Assembly: GCF_001043005.1 (NCBI RefSeq)
Contig: NZ_JYKZ01000002.1
Coordinates: forward strand, 124,001 to 188,000
DNA: 64,000 bases
DNA from: Pseudomonas psychrophila
GTDB lineage: Bacteria > Pseudomonadota > Gammaproteobacteria > Pseudomonadales > Pseudomonadaceae
Reading direction: 5' to 3'
Part shown: piece after piece, positions 19,862-28,181 of the stretch
Numbering within the stretch: the stretch's first letter is position 1
How the letters are laid out: every line of letters begins with the position of its first letter
Made by a program: the position numbers and the translations under genes
The notes under the pieces: model-generated
The model's input: only the letters and a program-made list of their open reading frames with translations
Database searches by the model: none
What the model was told of the DNA's origin: nothing

Positions 19862-20329
19862 TTACGTTTTGTTTAATCCGCTCGTCGCCTTGAGCGCTTG
19901 CAGTTCAGCCTGTACAACGGCCAGTTGGGCTTCGAGCTGCGCGACCCGCTGCTCTGCCTTGACCTGTTGGGTGACATTCTTCTGCACACCAATAAAGTAG
20001 GTCAGCTTGTCGTTCTCGTTGAACACTGGCGTGATCGACAGCTCATTCCAGAAGTGCGTGCCATCCTTGCGATAGTTGCGCAGTACCTGGCGAGTTGGCT
20101 TGCCGCTGGCAATGGCTTCGCGGATCAACTGCAGGCCACGCTGGTCGCGGTCGCCAGCCTGCAAAAAGCGGCAGTCCTGATACAGGATGTCATCGCGGCT
20201 GTAGCCGGTGAGGGCTTCAAAGGCGTCGTTAACATAAATCAGGATGTTGTCTTCGCCCTCTTGTTCGGCAACCACAATGCCGTCCTGGGACGCGTCTACC
20301 ATGCGCTGCAACAAGCGGGCGTTGATCAT
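19862..20329 (-). CDS. Short LOV blue-light photoreceptor
   Basis: A 155-residue PAS protein made of a single LOV domain plus a helical tail. The flavin-binding motif reads ILYQDCRFLQ with the photoactive cysteine at C53, in the variant seen in P. putida short LOV proteins (PpSB1/PpSB2). Later flavin contacts NYRKDGTHFWNE and FIGVQKNVT carry the expected Asn and Gln residues. Residues 118-150 form a heptad-like coiled coil (VAQLEAQLAVVQAELQAL), the usual dimerising J-alpha helix. There is no effector domain, so signalling must go through a partner; the nearby MerR regulator is a candidate. Confidence 0.92.
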   Translation of the reverse strand: MINARLLQRMVDASQDGIVVAEQEGEDNILIYVNDAFEALTGYSRDDILYQDCRFLQAGDRDQRGLQLIREAIASGKPTRQVLRNYRKDGTHFWNELSITPVFNENDKLTYFIGVQKNVTQQVKAEQRVAQLEAQLAVVQAELQALKATSGLNKT

Positions 20330-20439
20330 CGTGCAATTCTCTTTAGTTGTACGGATTGATGCATCTTAAGGCATTGGTACGAGAGCGGTGCCGCACCTGT
20401 TAATATCCCAGCCTTTTAGTCAGTTACAGGATCAGATTG

Positions 20440-20895
20440 ATGAAAGTCGCCATCCTTTGCGGCTCGGTATACGGCACTGCTGAAGAAGTCGCCCGTAATG
20501 CCAAGCAACTGCTCACTGATGCCGGTTTTGAGGTGTTTCTCAATTCCCGCGCCACCCTTGCCGATATTCAGGCGTTCGCTCCGCAGGCTTTATTGGCTGT
20601 GACCTCGACCACGGGGATGGGTGAGCTGCCTGACAACCTTGTGGCGTTGTACAGCGCCATTCGTGACCAGCTGCCTGGCGCGTGGCGCGGCTTGCCGGGT
20701 GCGGTGATCGCCTTGGGTGACGAGAGCTACGGCGATACCTTCTGCGGTGGCGGCGAGCAACTGCGCGAGCTGTTTGGCGAGCTTGGCGTTCGCGAAGTAC
20801 TGCCGATGTTGCGTCTGGATTCCAGCGTTACGGTGACCCCGGAAGAAGATTCAGAGCCCTGGATTGCAGACTTGATCAAAGCCCTGAGCCAGTAA
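20440..20895 (+). CDS. Flavodoxin (MioC-like)
   Basis: A 151-residue FMN protein. The phosphate-binding loop is GSVYGTAEEVA near residue 8; the flavin-stacking regions are TSTTGMGELP near 58 and LGDESYGDTFCGGG near 91. A low-potential electron carrier in the cytosol; partner unknown. AGGA precedes the ATG at 20440. Its last 20 bases overlap the convergent LysR gene. Confidence 0.9.
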   Translation: MKVAILCGSVYGTAEEVARNAKQLLTDAGFEVFLNSRATLADIQAFAPQALLAVTSTTGMGELPDNLVALYSAIRDQLPGAWRGLPGAVIALGDESYGDTFCGGGEQLRELFGELGVREVLPMLRLDSSVTVTPEEDSEPWIADLIKALSQ

Positions 20896-21772
20896 CTGGG
20901 CGTTCACGCAGCAGCTCAAGCCACGCTTGGGCTGCCCGTGACAAATACGCGCCATCGCGCCAGATAAATGCGATGTCCCAGCGCAGGTAATCCGGTGCTA
21001 CCAGCTTGACCCGAACCACGCCGGGGCGCACTAGCCCGCGGGCAACCACGCTGGGCAGCAACACCACGCCCTGGCCTGCTGCTACCAGCGCCACCAAAAA
21101 ATCCGCCTGACCACTGCGCCCGCCTTCCTTGGGAGTAAAGCCCGCTTGCTGGCAGGCCTTCAGAACGCGATCGTTGAGCACAAAGCTGCGCTGATAGAGC
21201 AAAAACGGCGTGTCGGCCAATTGTTCAAGGCGCACGCAGGGGCCTTCTGCCAGCGGATGATCAGCCGGGATCAAAACGTCCAGAGGTTCGTCACAAAACG
21301 GCTGGTAAGCAAATGCAGGGTTCTTCGGAGTCAGGCTACCGCCCAGTTCAAGTTCTCCACTTAAAACAGCCTTTTCAATATTCAAGCTGCCTTCCTCCAG
21401 CAGCTGCACTTGAATATTGGGATAGCGCCGCCGGTATTCAGCAAACAGCCCGGCAAACAGCGTATTGCTGCCCAGTAGCGGCAGGCCAACTCGCAACTCA
21501 CCCCGGGTCAGATGGCTCAAGTCGTCAAGCTCGCTCAGTAATTCATTGTGCAAACGCAGCATGGCCTCGGCTCGCTGTAGCACCACCTTGCCTGCTGATG
21601 TCAGCCGCACCTGTGAGCCCAAGCGGTCGAACAGAGGTGTGCCGAGGCTGTGCTCAAGCTGTGCAACTTGTTTGCTTACCGCTGACTGACTGATGTGCAG
21701 GCCGCTGGCAGCCTGGGTAAAGCCTCCCAGGCGTGCGACTTCGACAAAGGTGCGCAGGTGTTTGAATTCCAT
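20876..21772 (-). CDS. LysR regulator of the lrgAB-like operon
   Basis: 298 residues with the standard N-terminal helix-turn-helix (FTQAASGLHISQSAVSKQV, about 17-36) and a periplasmic-binding-protein-like effector domain. It is divergent from the lrgA/lrgB-like pair across 99 bp, which contains a palindrome at 21780-21794, so it probably controls that pair, as CidR does in Gram-positives (where acetate is the effector). Confidence 0.9.
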   Translation of the reverse strand: MEFKHLRTFVEVARLGGFTQAASGLHISQSAVSKQVAQLEHSLGTPLFDRLGSQVRLTSAGKVVLQRAEAMLRLHNELLSELDDLSHLTRGELRVGLPLLGSNTLFAGLFAEYRRRYPNIQVQLLEEGSLNIEKAVLSGELELGGSLTPKNPAFAYQPFCDEPLDVLIPADHPLAEGPCVRLEQLADTPFLLYQRSFVLNDRVLKACQQAGFTPKEGGRSGQADFLVALVAAGQGVVLLPSVVARGLVRPGVVRVKLVAPDYLRWDIAFIWRDGAYLSRAAQAWLELLRERPVTGSGL

Positions 21773-21779
21773 TGAAGCG

Positions 21780-21794
21780 ATTCCATTTTGGAAT
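21780..21794. promoter_or_regulatory. LysR-type operator palindrome
   Basis: ATTCCATTTTGGAAT, a perfect 6+6 palindrome of the T-N11-A form, 8 bp upstream of the LysR start codon and 78 bp upstream of the lrgA-like start. Well placed for autoregulation and divergent activation. Confidence 0.6.
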
Positions 21795-21871
21795 GGTTAT
21801 AAGTCTTACAATTCGTTTTCGGGATGGTAACAGGCTCTTTAAACTGACGGCCTGTCTGAAATGGAAGCATC

Positions 21872-22258
21872 ATGAAACGCTTCGATGTGAAACGCTTGGG
21901 TCGGCTGATCAGTGAGCTGGCGGTGTTGTTGGCGCTCTACTTCTTGGGCTGCCAGCTCGCGGCCTGGTGGCACTTGCCAATACCGGGTGGTGTGGTGGGC
22001 ATGACGCTGTTGCTGCTGGCGTTTGCCCTGGGCTGGGTCAGGCCAGCAACCCTGCAGCTGGGGGCCGGCGTGCTGATGGCTGAAATGCTGTTGTTCTTTA
22101 TTCCCGCGTTGATGAGCCTGCTCGACTACGGCGTGATCGTGCGTGATGACGGCTGGCGCATCCTGCTGGTGATCGGCGTCAGCACACTGCTGGTGATGGT
22201 CGTCACGGCGTTTACCGTAGAGGCGGTATGCCGCTGGAGGGTGCGCCATGAAGCTTGA
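21872..22258 (+). CDS. CidA/LrgA family holin-like protein
   Basis: A 128-residue inner-membrane protein with four predicted membrane segments and the family stretch IPGGVVGMTLLLLAF near residue 35. CidA/LrgA proteins act as holin-like pores or modulators of cell lysis and, in some bacteria, of pyruvate or organic acid export. It overlaps the lrgB-like gene by 11 bases. Confidence 0.88.
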   Translation: MKRFDVKRLGRLISELAVLLALYFLGCQLAAWWHLPIPGGVVGMTLLLLAFALGWVRPATLQLGAGVLMAEMLLFFIPALMSLLDYGVIVRDDGWRILLVIGVSTLLVMVVTAFTVEAVCRWRVRHEA

Positions 22259-22940
22259 GCTGATGCCCATGTTCTGGCTGTTGTTCACCCTGGTGACGTA
22301 CGGTTTTAGCCGCTGGTTGTATCGGCGCACCGGTCGCTATCTGCTGTCGCCGCTGATTCTGGTGCCTGCCTTGCTGCTTGCCGTGGCCGTGCCGTTGCAC
22401 ACCGCCTATGCCGAATATTCAAGCAACACCCATTGGCTGATGCTGGTTCTGGGACCGGTGACAGTCGCGTTCGCCGTGCCGATCTGGCAGCAGCGCAGGT
22501 TGCTGGCTCGGCATTGGGTGGCTTTGTTGCTGGGAATGCTGGCCGGCAGCGCGGCGTCCATCGGCAGTTCGTTTTGGTTGGCCAGGGCGCTGTCACTCGA
22601 CACTGCGCTCACGATGTCATTGGTGCCACGCTCCATCACCACCCCGTTTGCCATGCCGTTGGCGCAAAATTTGGGGGGCGTACCGGAGCTTACGGCTGTG
22701 TTTGTAATGTTTACCGGGGTATTCGGCGCGTTGCTGGGAGGGATCTTGCTCAAGTGGTTGCCGCTGCGCAGCAGCCTGGCACGGGGGGCGCTGTTCGGCA
22801 TCGGTGCCCATGGTGCTGGCGTGAGCCGTGCCCGGGAAGTGGGGAGTGAAGAAGGGTCGGTGGCAGGATTGGTGATGGTGCTGACCGGCATCCTCAACTT
22901 GTTCGCCGCGCCGCTGCTGACGATGGTGTTCCACTTTTAG
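22248..22940 (+). CDS. LrgB family membrane protein
   Basis: A 230-residue protein with about six to seven membrane segments and the LrgB signatures SLVPRSITTPFAM near 124 and LFGIGAHGAGVSRARE near 183. Partner of the upstream CidA/LrgA-like protein. Its start lies inside the end of that gene, which implies coupled translation. Confidence 0.9.
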   Translation: MKLELMPMFWLLFTLVTYGFSRWLYRRTGRYLLSPLILVPALLLAVAVPLHTAYAEYSSNTHWLMLVLGPVTVAFAVPIWQQRRLLARHWVALLLGMLAGSAASIGSSFWLARALSLDTALTMSLVPRSITTPFAMPLAQNLGGVPELTAVFVMFTGVFGALLGGILLKWLPLRSSLARGALFGIGAHGAGVSRAREVGSEEGSVAGLVMVLTGILNLFAAPLLTMVFHF

Positions 22941-22983
22941 AAGCGCCACACAAGCTCGCTCCCTGGGTTTAGTGCGGGCATAA

Positions 22984-23010
22984 AAAAGGCCGCTGTAAAC
23001 AGCGGCCAAG
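22984..23010 (-). terminator. Rho-independent terminator reading leftward
   Basis: Stem GGCCGCTG / CAGCGGCC with a TAAA loop. The T run (TTTTTTA) follows on the minus strand only, so it ends a minus-strand transcript coming from 23030-23212, though it may also catch lrgAB read-through. Confidence 0.75.
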
Positions 23011-23029
23011 GAAGACGTTCATCAAGGAG

Positions 23030-23212
23030 CTACAAATCAACGTCAGGGTAAATCGGGGTGCAGAGTCGGTGCGACTCGATGCGTTGGACGTGTGTCCGTG
23101 CTGGAAAGTTCGACAAGAATAAGGACTTGCCCGCTGCGGAGTAAGGCCGCTTTGCGACAATCTCTTTTACAGCTTCGACAACAGTTGTGGCGAAAAAATG
23201 GCTGTAGCTCAA
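23030..23212 (-). CDS. Candidate small protein, unrecognised
   Basis: A 60-codon frame with a TTG start, AGG six bases upstream, and a composition close to its neighbours. The product has a hydrophobic-to-basic N terminus (FFATTVVEAVKEIVAKRPY) and ends HRLCTPIYPDVDL. A terminator in the same direction begins 20 bases after the stop. I cannot name a family. It fills most of a 415 bp stretch with no other gene. Confidence 0.35.
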   Translation of the reverse strand: MSYSHFFATTVVEAVKEIVAKRPYSAAGKSLFLSNFPARTHVQRIESHRLCTPIYPDVDL

Positions 23213-23297
23213 AGGGTTACCTGTCCGATGAGCAGGTCATAACTATGCAGTTCATGCCCCGGCTATTGGCCGTGTTGAATGCACCTTCACATAGTTT

Positions 23298-23336
23298 CTC
23301 CCGGCCTGTGCAGCACGATGTTCCGCAGGCCGGGAG
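23298..23336 (+). promoter_or_regulatory. Hairpin in the 5' leader of the 124-residue gene
   Basis: Perfect 11 bp arms CTCCCGGCCTG / CAGGCCGGGAG around a 17-base loop, ending 9 bases before a strong AGGAGG ribosome-binding site. No T run follows, so it is not a simple terminator. It may control translation or mRNA stability. Confidence 0.55.
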
Positions 23337-23355
23337 CAATAACAGGAGGTACATC

Positions 23356-23730
23356 ATGAGCACTACGGACAAGCGCGCGTTCGGTTCAGACACGTTCACC
23401 CTTAAACCGAGCCCTGAAGTCTTCGAGCGGGTGCGCTCATTTCTGAATGAGCAGCTGCGACACCATGCAATAGACTGCGAAAGTATTTATCTCAACACGA
23501 TCAACAACATCGTTGATCAGGTCCTGACCTTTAGCCAGAACCTGCTGGGCCTGGGTATGGACACGCTGGAGTGGGGCACGGTCCAGTCCCACAACGACTG
23601 GGAAACAGGCGTGTTCTCTAAACCCAGTACGTTCCAGGACAGCCACCGAATGCATCAGTTCGCCATCGAGTACATCGAGCAGTTGATGAGAGATCTGCTC
23701 GATGAAGCCAAATACAAATGGATGGTTTGA
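23356..23730 (+). CDS. Hypothetical protein, 124 residues
   Basis: I do not recognise a family. It is acidic, predicted mostly helical, with no membrane segment or signal peptide. It begins TDKRAFGSDTFTLKPSPEVF and ends EQLMRDLLDEAKYKWMV. AGGAGG sits at ideal spacing before the ATG at 23356, and codon use matches the host, so it is very probably translated. It stands alone between lrgB and the convergent hmgR, with a hairpin in its leader. Confidence 0.75.
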   Translation: MSTTDKRAFGSDTFTLKPSPEVFERVRSFLNEQLRHHAIDCESIYLNTINNIVDQVLTFSQNLLGLGMDTLEWGTVQSHNDWETGVFSKPSTFQDSHRMHQFAIEYIEQLMRDLLDEAKYKWMV

Positions 23731-23742
23731 AGCCGCTGATCG

Positions 23743-24537
23743 TCAGCCTGGCTGATAACCCATTCGCCAGCTGATGGCCTGGCTGGCAGCCAGCAAACGC
23801 TTGGCTGCCGGCCCGGTTTCATCGGCATGGAACAGCGATGTGGGGCCCACCACGGTCAGTACGCCTGCAACCTTGGCGGTTGCATCGAATACCGGGGCCG
23901 ACAGTGCATCGACGCCCGGCATCAGCAAACCGTGCACAAAGTGCAAGCCGCGCTGACGGATTTGCTCACAAAGCCGGGTGTAGGCCTCGGGTTTTTCCAG
24001 CGGGTGAACCAGATCGGTTTTTAATTCCAGTTCGCGCAAGTCGGCTGTTTCTCGATCCGGCAAAAAAGCGTTGAACACCAGCCCCGTGGATGAACTCAGC
24101 AAGGGTAAAACCGAGCCTAGCTGGGTTACCACCGTGATTGCCCGCACCGCCGGTTCGATATGCACCACCGTGGCCCCTTGATTGCCCCACACGGCCAGAA
24201 AACAGGTTTCGTTCAAGTCATCACGCAACTCGGCCAGGGGCAGGGCGGCAACCTTCAGAACATCCATGCTGTTGAGCGCGGCCAGGCCCACTCGCAAAGC
24301 CTCACGCCCCAGGCCGTAATGGTTGGTGGCGACATTCTGCTCGGCAAACCCGCTGGCAATAAGCGCCTGTAAATAGCGATGCACCTTGCTGGCGGGCATC
24401 TGTACGTGCTCGGCCAGACGCGACAGCGAAGTCGAAGGTGACAGCTCGGCCAAGGCCTTGAGGATGTCTGTACCGACCTCGGCCGACCGCACTTTTTGTT
24501 TGCCGGCACTGTCATTGCTGCTACGGGGCTTTTCCAT
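23743..24537 (-). CDS. hmgR: IclR-family repressor of homogentisate catabolism
   Basis: 264 residues. The N-terminal winged helix (TDILKALAELSPSTSLSRLA, SKVHRYLQAL) is followed by the IclR effector domain, which in HmgR binds homogentisate. It is divergent from hmgA across 164 bp containing a palindromic operator, the same layout as in P. putida, where HmgR represses hmgABC. Confidence 0.92.
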   Translation of the reverse strand: MEKPRSSNDSAGKQKVRSAEVGTDILKALAELSPSTSLSRLAEHVQMPASKVHRYLQALIASGFAEQNVATNHYGLGREALRVGLAALNSMDVLKVAALPLAELRDDLNETCFLAVWGNQGATVVHIEPAVRAITVVTQLGSVLPLLSSSTGLVFNAFLPDRETADLRELELKTDLVHPLEKPEAYTRLCEQIRQRGLHFVHGLLMPGVDALSAPVFDATAKVAGVLTVVGPTSLFHADETGPAAKRLLAASQAISWRMGYQPG

Positions 24538-24598
24538 GGTGGTGCTTATATCTCGGGACGAATGGGCGTCTTTATAGCTTGACGCTTAATACCAATCA

Positions 24599-24625
24599 AA
24601 TTACGTTATGCGTAATTGAATTACG
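24599..24625. promoter_or_regulatory. Probable HmgR operator
   Basis: AATTACGTTATGCGTAATT (24599-24617) is a palindrome with perfect 7 bp arms, followed after one base by a third half-site AATTACG (24619-24625). It lies midway between hmgR and hmgA. Confidence 0.7.
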
Positions 24626-24701
24626 ATAAAAATAACGCAGCGACGCGCAGACTGTTTCACAGCAACGCGCAGTCCACTGTTTTCTCCACTCTGGAGGCTC
24701 C

Positions 24702-26006
24702 ATGAACCTCGACGCGTCTTCGCCAGTCCTTGGCTATCAATCCGGGTTTGGCAATGAATTCAGCAGCGAAGCACTGCCCGGCGCCTTGCCGGTCGGCCAG
24801 AACTCTCCGCAAAAAGCCCCGTACGGTCTCTACGCCGAATTATTGTCCGGCACGGCGTTCACCATGGTCCGTAGCGAGTCTCGGCGCACCTGGATGTACC
24901 GCATCCAGCCATCCGCCAACCATCCCGCTTTCGTCAAGCTTGAACGGCAATTGGCCGGCGGCCCACTGGGTCCGGTGACGCCTAATCGCTTGCGTTGGAA
25001 TCCGCTGCCGATCCCTGTCGAGGCCACTGATTTCATTGATGGTCTGGTGGGCATGGTGGCCAATAGCGGGGCGGAAAAACCCTCGGGCATCAGCATTTAC
25101 CATTACCGTGCCAACACCTCGATGCAGCGTGTGTTTTTCAATGCCGATGGCGAGCTGCTGGTGGTGCCTGAGCAGGGTCGCTTGCGTATTTGTACGGAGC
25201 TGGGGCGTCTGGATCTGGAGCCTCTGGAAATTGCGGTCATTCCTCGTGGGCTGAAGTTTCGGGTTGAATTGCTCGATCCGCAGGCCCGTGGCTATGTCGC
25301 CGAAAACCACGGCGCGCCGTTGCGCCTTCCTGACCTGGGGCCGATTGGCAGCAATGGCCTGGCCAACCCCCGTGACTTCCTGGCGCCGGTCGCCCATTAC
25401 GAGGACGACCAGAGCCGTACGACACTGGTGCAAAAATTTCTCGGCGAGCTGTGGGGTTGCGAACTGGATCACTCGCCGCTGAACGTGGTCGCGTGGCACG
25501 GCAATAACGTGCCGTACAAATACGACCTGCGCCGTTTCAACACCCTCGGTACGGTCAGCTTCGACCATCCCGATCCGTCCATCTTTACCGTCCTGACCTC
25601 GCCAACCAGCGTGCCGGGCCTGGCCAATCTGGACTTCGTGATTTTCCCGCCGCGCTGGATGGTGGCTGAAAACACTTTCCGGCCACCGTGGTTCCATCGC
25701 AACCTGATGAACGAATTCATGGGCCTGATCCAGGGCAGCTACGATGCCAAGGCCGAAGGTTTCTTGCCGGGTGGTGCCTCGCTGCACAGCTGCATGAGCG
25801 CCCATGGCCCGGATGGCGAAACCTGTACCAAAGCGATTGCGGCCGAGCTGCAACCGAGCAAAATCGATAACACCATGGCCTTTATGTTTGAGACCAGTCA
25901 GGTGTTGCGTCCTAGCCGGTTTGCACTTGAGTGCGCGCAACTGCAATCGAATTACGACGCTTGCTGGGCCTCGCTGCCCGCAACCTTCACCCCGAATCGG
26001 AGATAA
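24702..26006 (+). CDS. hmgA: Homogentisate 1,2-dioxygenase
   Basis: Iron(II) dioxygenase that opens homogentisate to maleylacetoacetate in tyrosine and phenylalanine breakdown. The 434-residue length is typical. Iron-ligand regions are intact: [14 protein letters not shown] near 330 (His and Glu) and SCMSAHGPD near 366 (His). GGAGG precedes the ATG. First gene of hmgA-fahA-maiA; loss of this gene in Pseudomonas gives brown pyomelanin. Confidence 0.97.
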   Translation: MNLDASSPVLGYQSGFGNEFSSEALPGALPVGQNSPQKAPYGLYAELLSGTAFTMVRSESRRTWMYRIQPSANHPAFVKLERQLAGGPLGPVTPNRLRWNPLPIPVEATDFIDGLVGMVANSGAEKPSGISIYHYRANTSMQRVFFNADGELLVVPEQGRLRICTELGRLDLEPLEIAVIPRGLKFRVELLDPQARGYVAENHGAPLRLPDLGPIGSNGLANPRDFLAPVAHYEDDQSRTTLVQKFLGELWGCELDHSPLNVVAWHGNNVPYKYDLRRFNTLGTVSFDHPDPSIFTVLTSPTSVPGLANLDFVIFPPRWMVAENTFRPPWFHRNLMNEFMGLIQGSYDAKAEGFLPGGASLHSCMSAHGPDGETCTKAIAAELQPSKIDNTMAFMFETSQVLRPSRFALECAQLQSNYDACWASLPATFTPNRR

Positions 26007-26009
26007 CCC

Positions 26010-27314
26010 ATGACCCAGTCCACTTCCACCCGCAGCTGGATTGCCTCCGCAAACGGTCACAGCGACTTCCCGCTGCAAAACCTGCCGATGGGCATTTTCA
26101 GTATTGATGGGTCTGCCCCGCGTAGCGGAGTTGCCATTGGCGATGCCATTTTTGATCTCGAAGCCGGGCTGGCGGCCGGTCTGTTTGAAGGTCAGGCGAA
26201 GGCCGCGGTAGAAGCGTCGTTGGGCGGCGCGTTGAATGCTTACTTTGCGTTGGGTCGCAGCGCTCGGGTTGCTCTGCGCGAACGCCTGCTTGAGCTGCTG
26301 GGCGAAGGCAGCACCCTGCGCGGAAAAATCGAAGCTCAGGGCGCAACATTGCTGCCACTGGCGGCCGATTGTCAGCTGCATTTGCCTGCCAAGATCGGCG
26401 ACTACACCGACTTTTATGTCGGCATCGAGCACGCCAAAAACGTCGGTAAACTGTTCCGTCCCGACAACCCGCTGCTGCCCAACTATAAATATGTGCCCAT
26501 TGGCTATCATGGCCGTGCTTCGACCATCCGTGCGTCGGGTGCCGAAGTCCGTCGTCCCAAGGGTCAAACCTTGCCAGCGGGTCAGACCGAGCCGACTTTT
26601 GGTCCATGCGCGCGCCTGGATTATGAGCTGGAGCTGGGGATCTGGATTGGCCAGGGCAATGACATGGGGGATGCGATCCCCGTCAGCGAAGCAGGCGAGC
26701 ATATCGCCGGTTTCTGCTTGCTCAACGACTGGTCGGCCCGGGATATCCAGGCCTGGGAATACCAGCCGCTGGGCCCGTTTCTGTCCAAGAGCTTTATTAC
26801 CAGCATCTCGCCGTGGGTGGTCACCGCTGAAGCGCTGGAGCCGTTCCGCCGTGCGCAACCGGCCCGACCTGAAGGTGATCCGCAGCCGCTTGCGTATCTG
26901 CTCGACCCCAAGGATCAGGCCAATGGCGCCCTGGATATTGAACTTGAAGTGCTGCTGTTGACCGAGTCGATGCGCAAGCAAAATCTGCCCGCCCATCGCC
27001 TGGGGTTGAGCAATAGCCTGAACATGTACTGGACCGCTGCACAACTGGTGGCTCACCACAGCGTCAATGGCTGCCAATTGCAGTCAGGTGACCTGTTCGG
27101 TTCGGGGACTCTGTCGGGCCCTGACCGCTCGCAGCTGGGCAGCCTGCTGGAAATCACCGAAGGCGGCAAACTCCCGATCGAGCTGGCTTCGGGCGAGGAG
27201 CGCAAGTTTTTGGAGGACGGTGATGAAATCATCCTGCGTGCTCGCTGTACTCGCGAAGGCTATGCCTCCATTGGTTTCGGCGAGTGCCGGGGCAAGGTTG
27301 TCGCCGCGCGTTAA
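26010..27314 (+). CDS. fahA: Fumarylacetoacetase
   Basis: Hydrolyses fumarylacetoacetate to fumarate and acetoacetate. The 434-residue product has the metal-binding residues in DYTDFYVGIEHAKN near 130, LDYELELGIW near 205 and LNDWSARDIQAWEY near 240. It starts 3 bases after the hmgA stop, with GGAG within the hmgA 3' end. Confidence 0.97.
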   Translation: MTQSTSTRSWIASANGHSDFPLQNLPMGIFSIDGSAPRSGVAIGDAIFDLEAGLAAGLFEGQAKAAVEASLGGALNAYFALGRSARVALRERLLELLGEGSTLRGKIEAQGATLLPLAADCQLHLPAKIGDYTDFYVGIEHAKNVGKLFRPDNPLLPNYKYVPIGYHGRASTIRASGAEVRRPKGQTLPAGQTEPTFGPCARLDYELELGIWIGQGNDMGDAIPVSEAGEHIAGFCLLNDWSARDIQAWEYQPLGPFLSKSFITSISPWVVTAEALEPFRRAQPARPEGDPQPLAYLLDPKDQANGALDIELEVLLLTESMRKQNLPAHRLGLSNSLNMYWTAAQLVAHHSVNGCQLQSGDLFGSGTLSGPDRSQLGSLLEITEGGKLPIELASGEERKFLEDGDEIILRARCTREGYASIGFGECRGKVVAAR

Positions 27315-27326
27315 AAGGAGCGGGTC

Positions 27327-27965
27327 ATGGAACTCTTTACCTATTACCGCTCCACGTCTTCTTACCGGGTGCGGATCGCGCTGGCGCTCAAGGGACTGGA
27401 TTATCAGGCAGTGCCGGTCAACCTGATTGCGCCACTTGGCGGTGAACACCGCCAGGCGCCATATCTGGCGATCAACCCGCAAGGCCGCGTGCCGGCCTTG
27501 CGCACCGATGAGGGCCGCGTGCTGACCCAGTCGCCGGCGATCATTGAATATCTTGAAGAGCGTTACCCGCAGGTAGCGCTGCTGTCCCCGGACCTTACCG
27601 TCCGCGCTCACGAACGGGCGGTGGCGGCCCTGGTGGCCTGCGATATTCACCCGTTGCACAACGTCAGCGTGCTCAATCAACTGCGTCAATTGGGGCAGAG
27701 CGAAGAGCAAGTGGTGCAGTGGATCAGTCACTGGATCACCCAAGGGCTGGGTGCCATTGAGCAATTGATCGGTGACAGCGGATATTGCTTCGGGTCGCAG
27801 CCCGGGTTGGCGGATGTGTACCTGATCCCGCAGTTATACGCCGCGCAGCGTTTTGGCGTGCCAATGGCGGCGTACCCGCGCATTGCCCGTGTGGCAGCGC
27901 TGGCTGAGCAACACCCGGCGTTTATCCTGGCGCATCCGGCCAATCAGCCTGATACACCTGCCTGA
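27327..27965 (+). CDS. maiA: Maleylacetoacetate isomerase
   Basis: Zeta-class glutathione S-transferase fold, 212 residues, which isomerises maleylacetoacetate to fumarylacetoacetate with glutathione. The active-site motif STSSYRVRIAL lies at residues 8-18, and NPQGRVPAL near 50 binds glutathione. GGAG precedes the ATG; 12 bases separate it from fahA. Last gene of the operon; a REP pair follows. Confidence 0.95.
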   Translation: MELFTYYRSTSSYRVRIALALKGLDYQAVPVNLIAPLGGEHRQAPYLAINPQGRVPALRTDEGRVLTQSPAIIEYLEERYPQVALLSPDLTVRAHERAVAALVACDIHPLHNVSVLNQLRQLGQSEEQVVQWISHWITQGLGAIEQLIGDSGYCFGSQPGLADVYLIPQLYAAQRFGVPMAAYPRIARVAALAEQHPAFILAHPANQPDTPA

Positions 27966-27970
27966 ACTCA

Positions 27971-28059
27971 CTGTGGGAGCGGGCTTGCTCGCGATTGAAT
28001 CAACGCGGTCTTGCTGGATAACCTCGTTGCCTGTATCGCGAGCAAGCCCGCTCCCACAG
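27971..28059. repeat. REP doublet, GGGCTTGCTCGCGA type
   Basis: Inverted pair of REP cores between maiA and the dehydrogenase-like gene, both on the plus strand. Confidence 0.9.
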
Positions 28060-28181
28060 AATCCGATCCCGCCGGGATATGTCCGAAACCCCAAAAACTG
28101 CACAGGCTTATTCCTGCGCACTTCAGCGAATTTTCTGGCGCCGCCTATACTGGCGATTACCCATAATCGTTCGAGGGCCTG

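Noticed and set aside
23008..23160. Rsm-type small RNA on the plus strand because of several GGA motifs
   Set aside because: The GGA motifs are not placed in a series of hairpin loops that I can see, no GacA-type upstream site was found, and the nearby terminator reads leftward.
24840..27077. 745-codon open frame on the minus strand
   Set aside because: It is antisense to hmgA and fahA, whose products are clear. The length is a side effect of high GC coding sequence.
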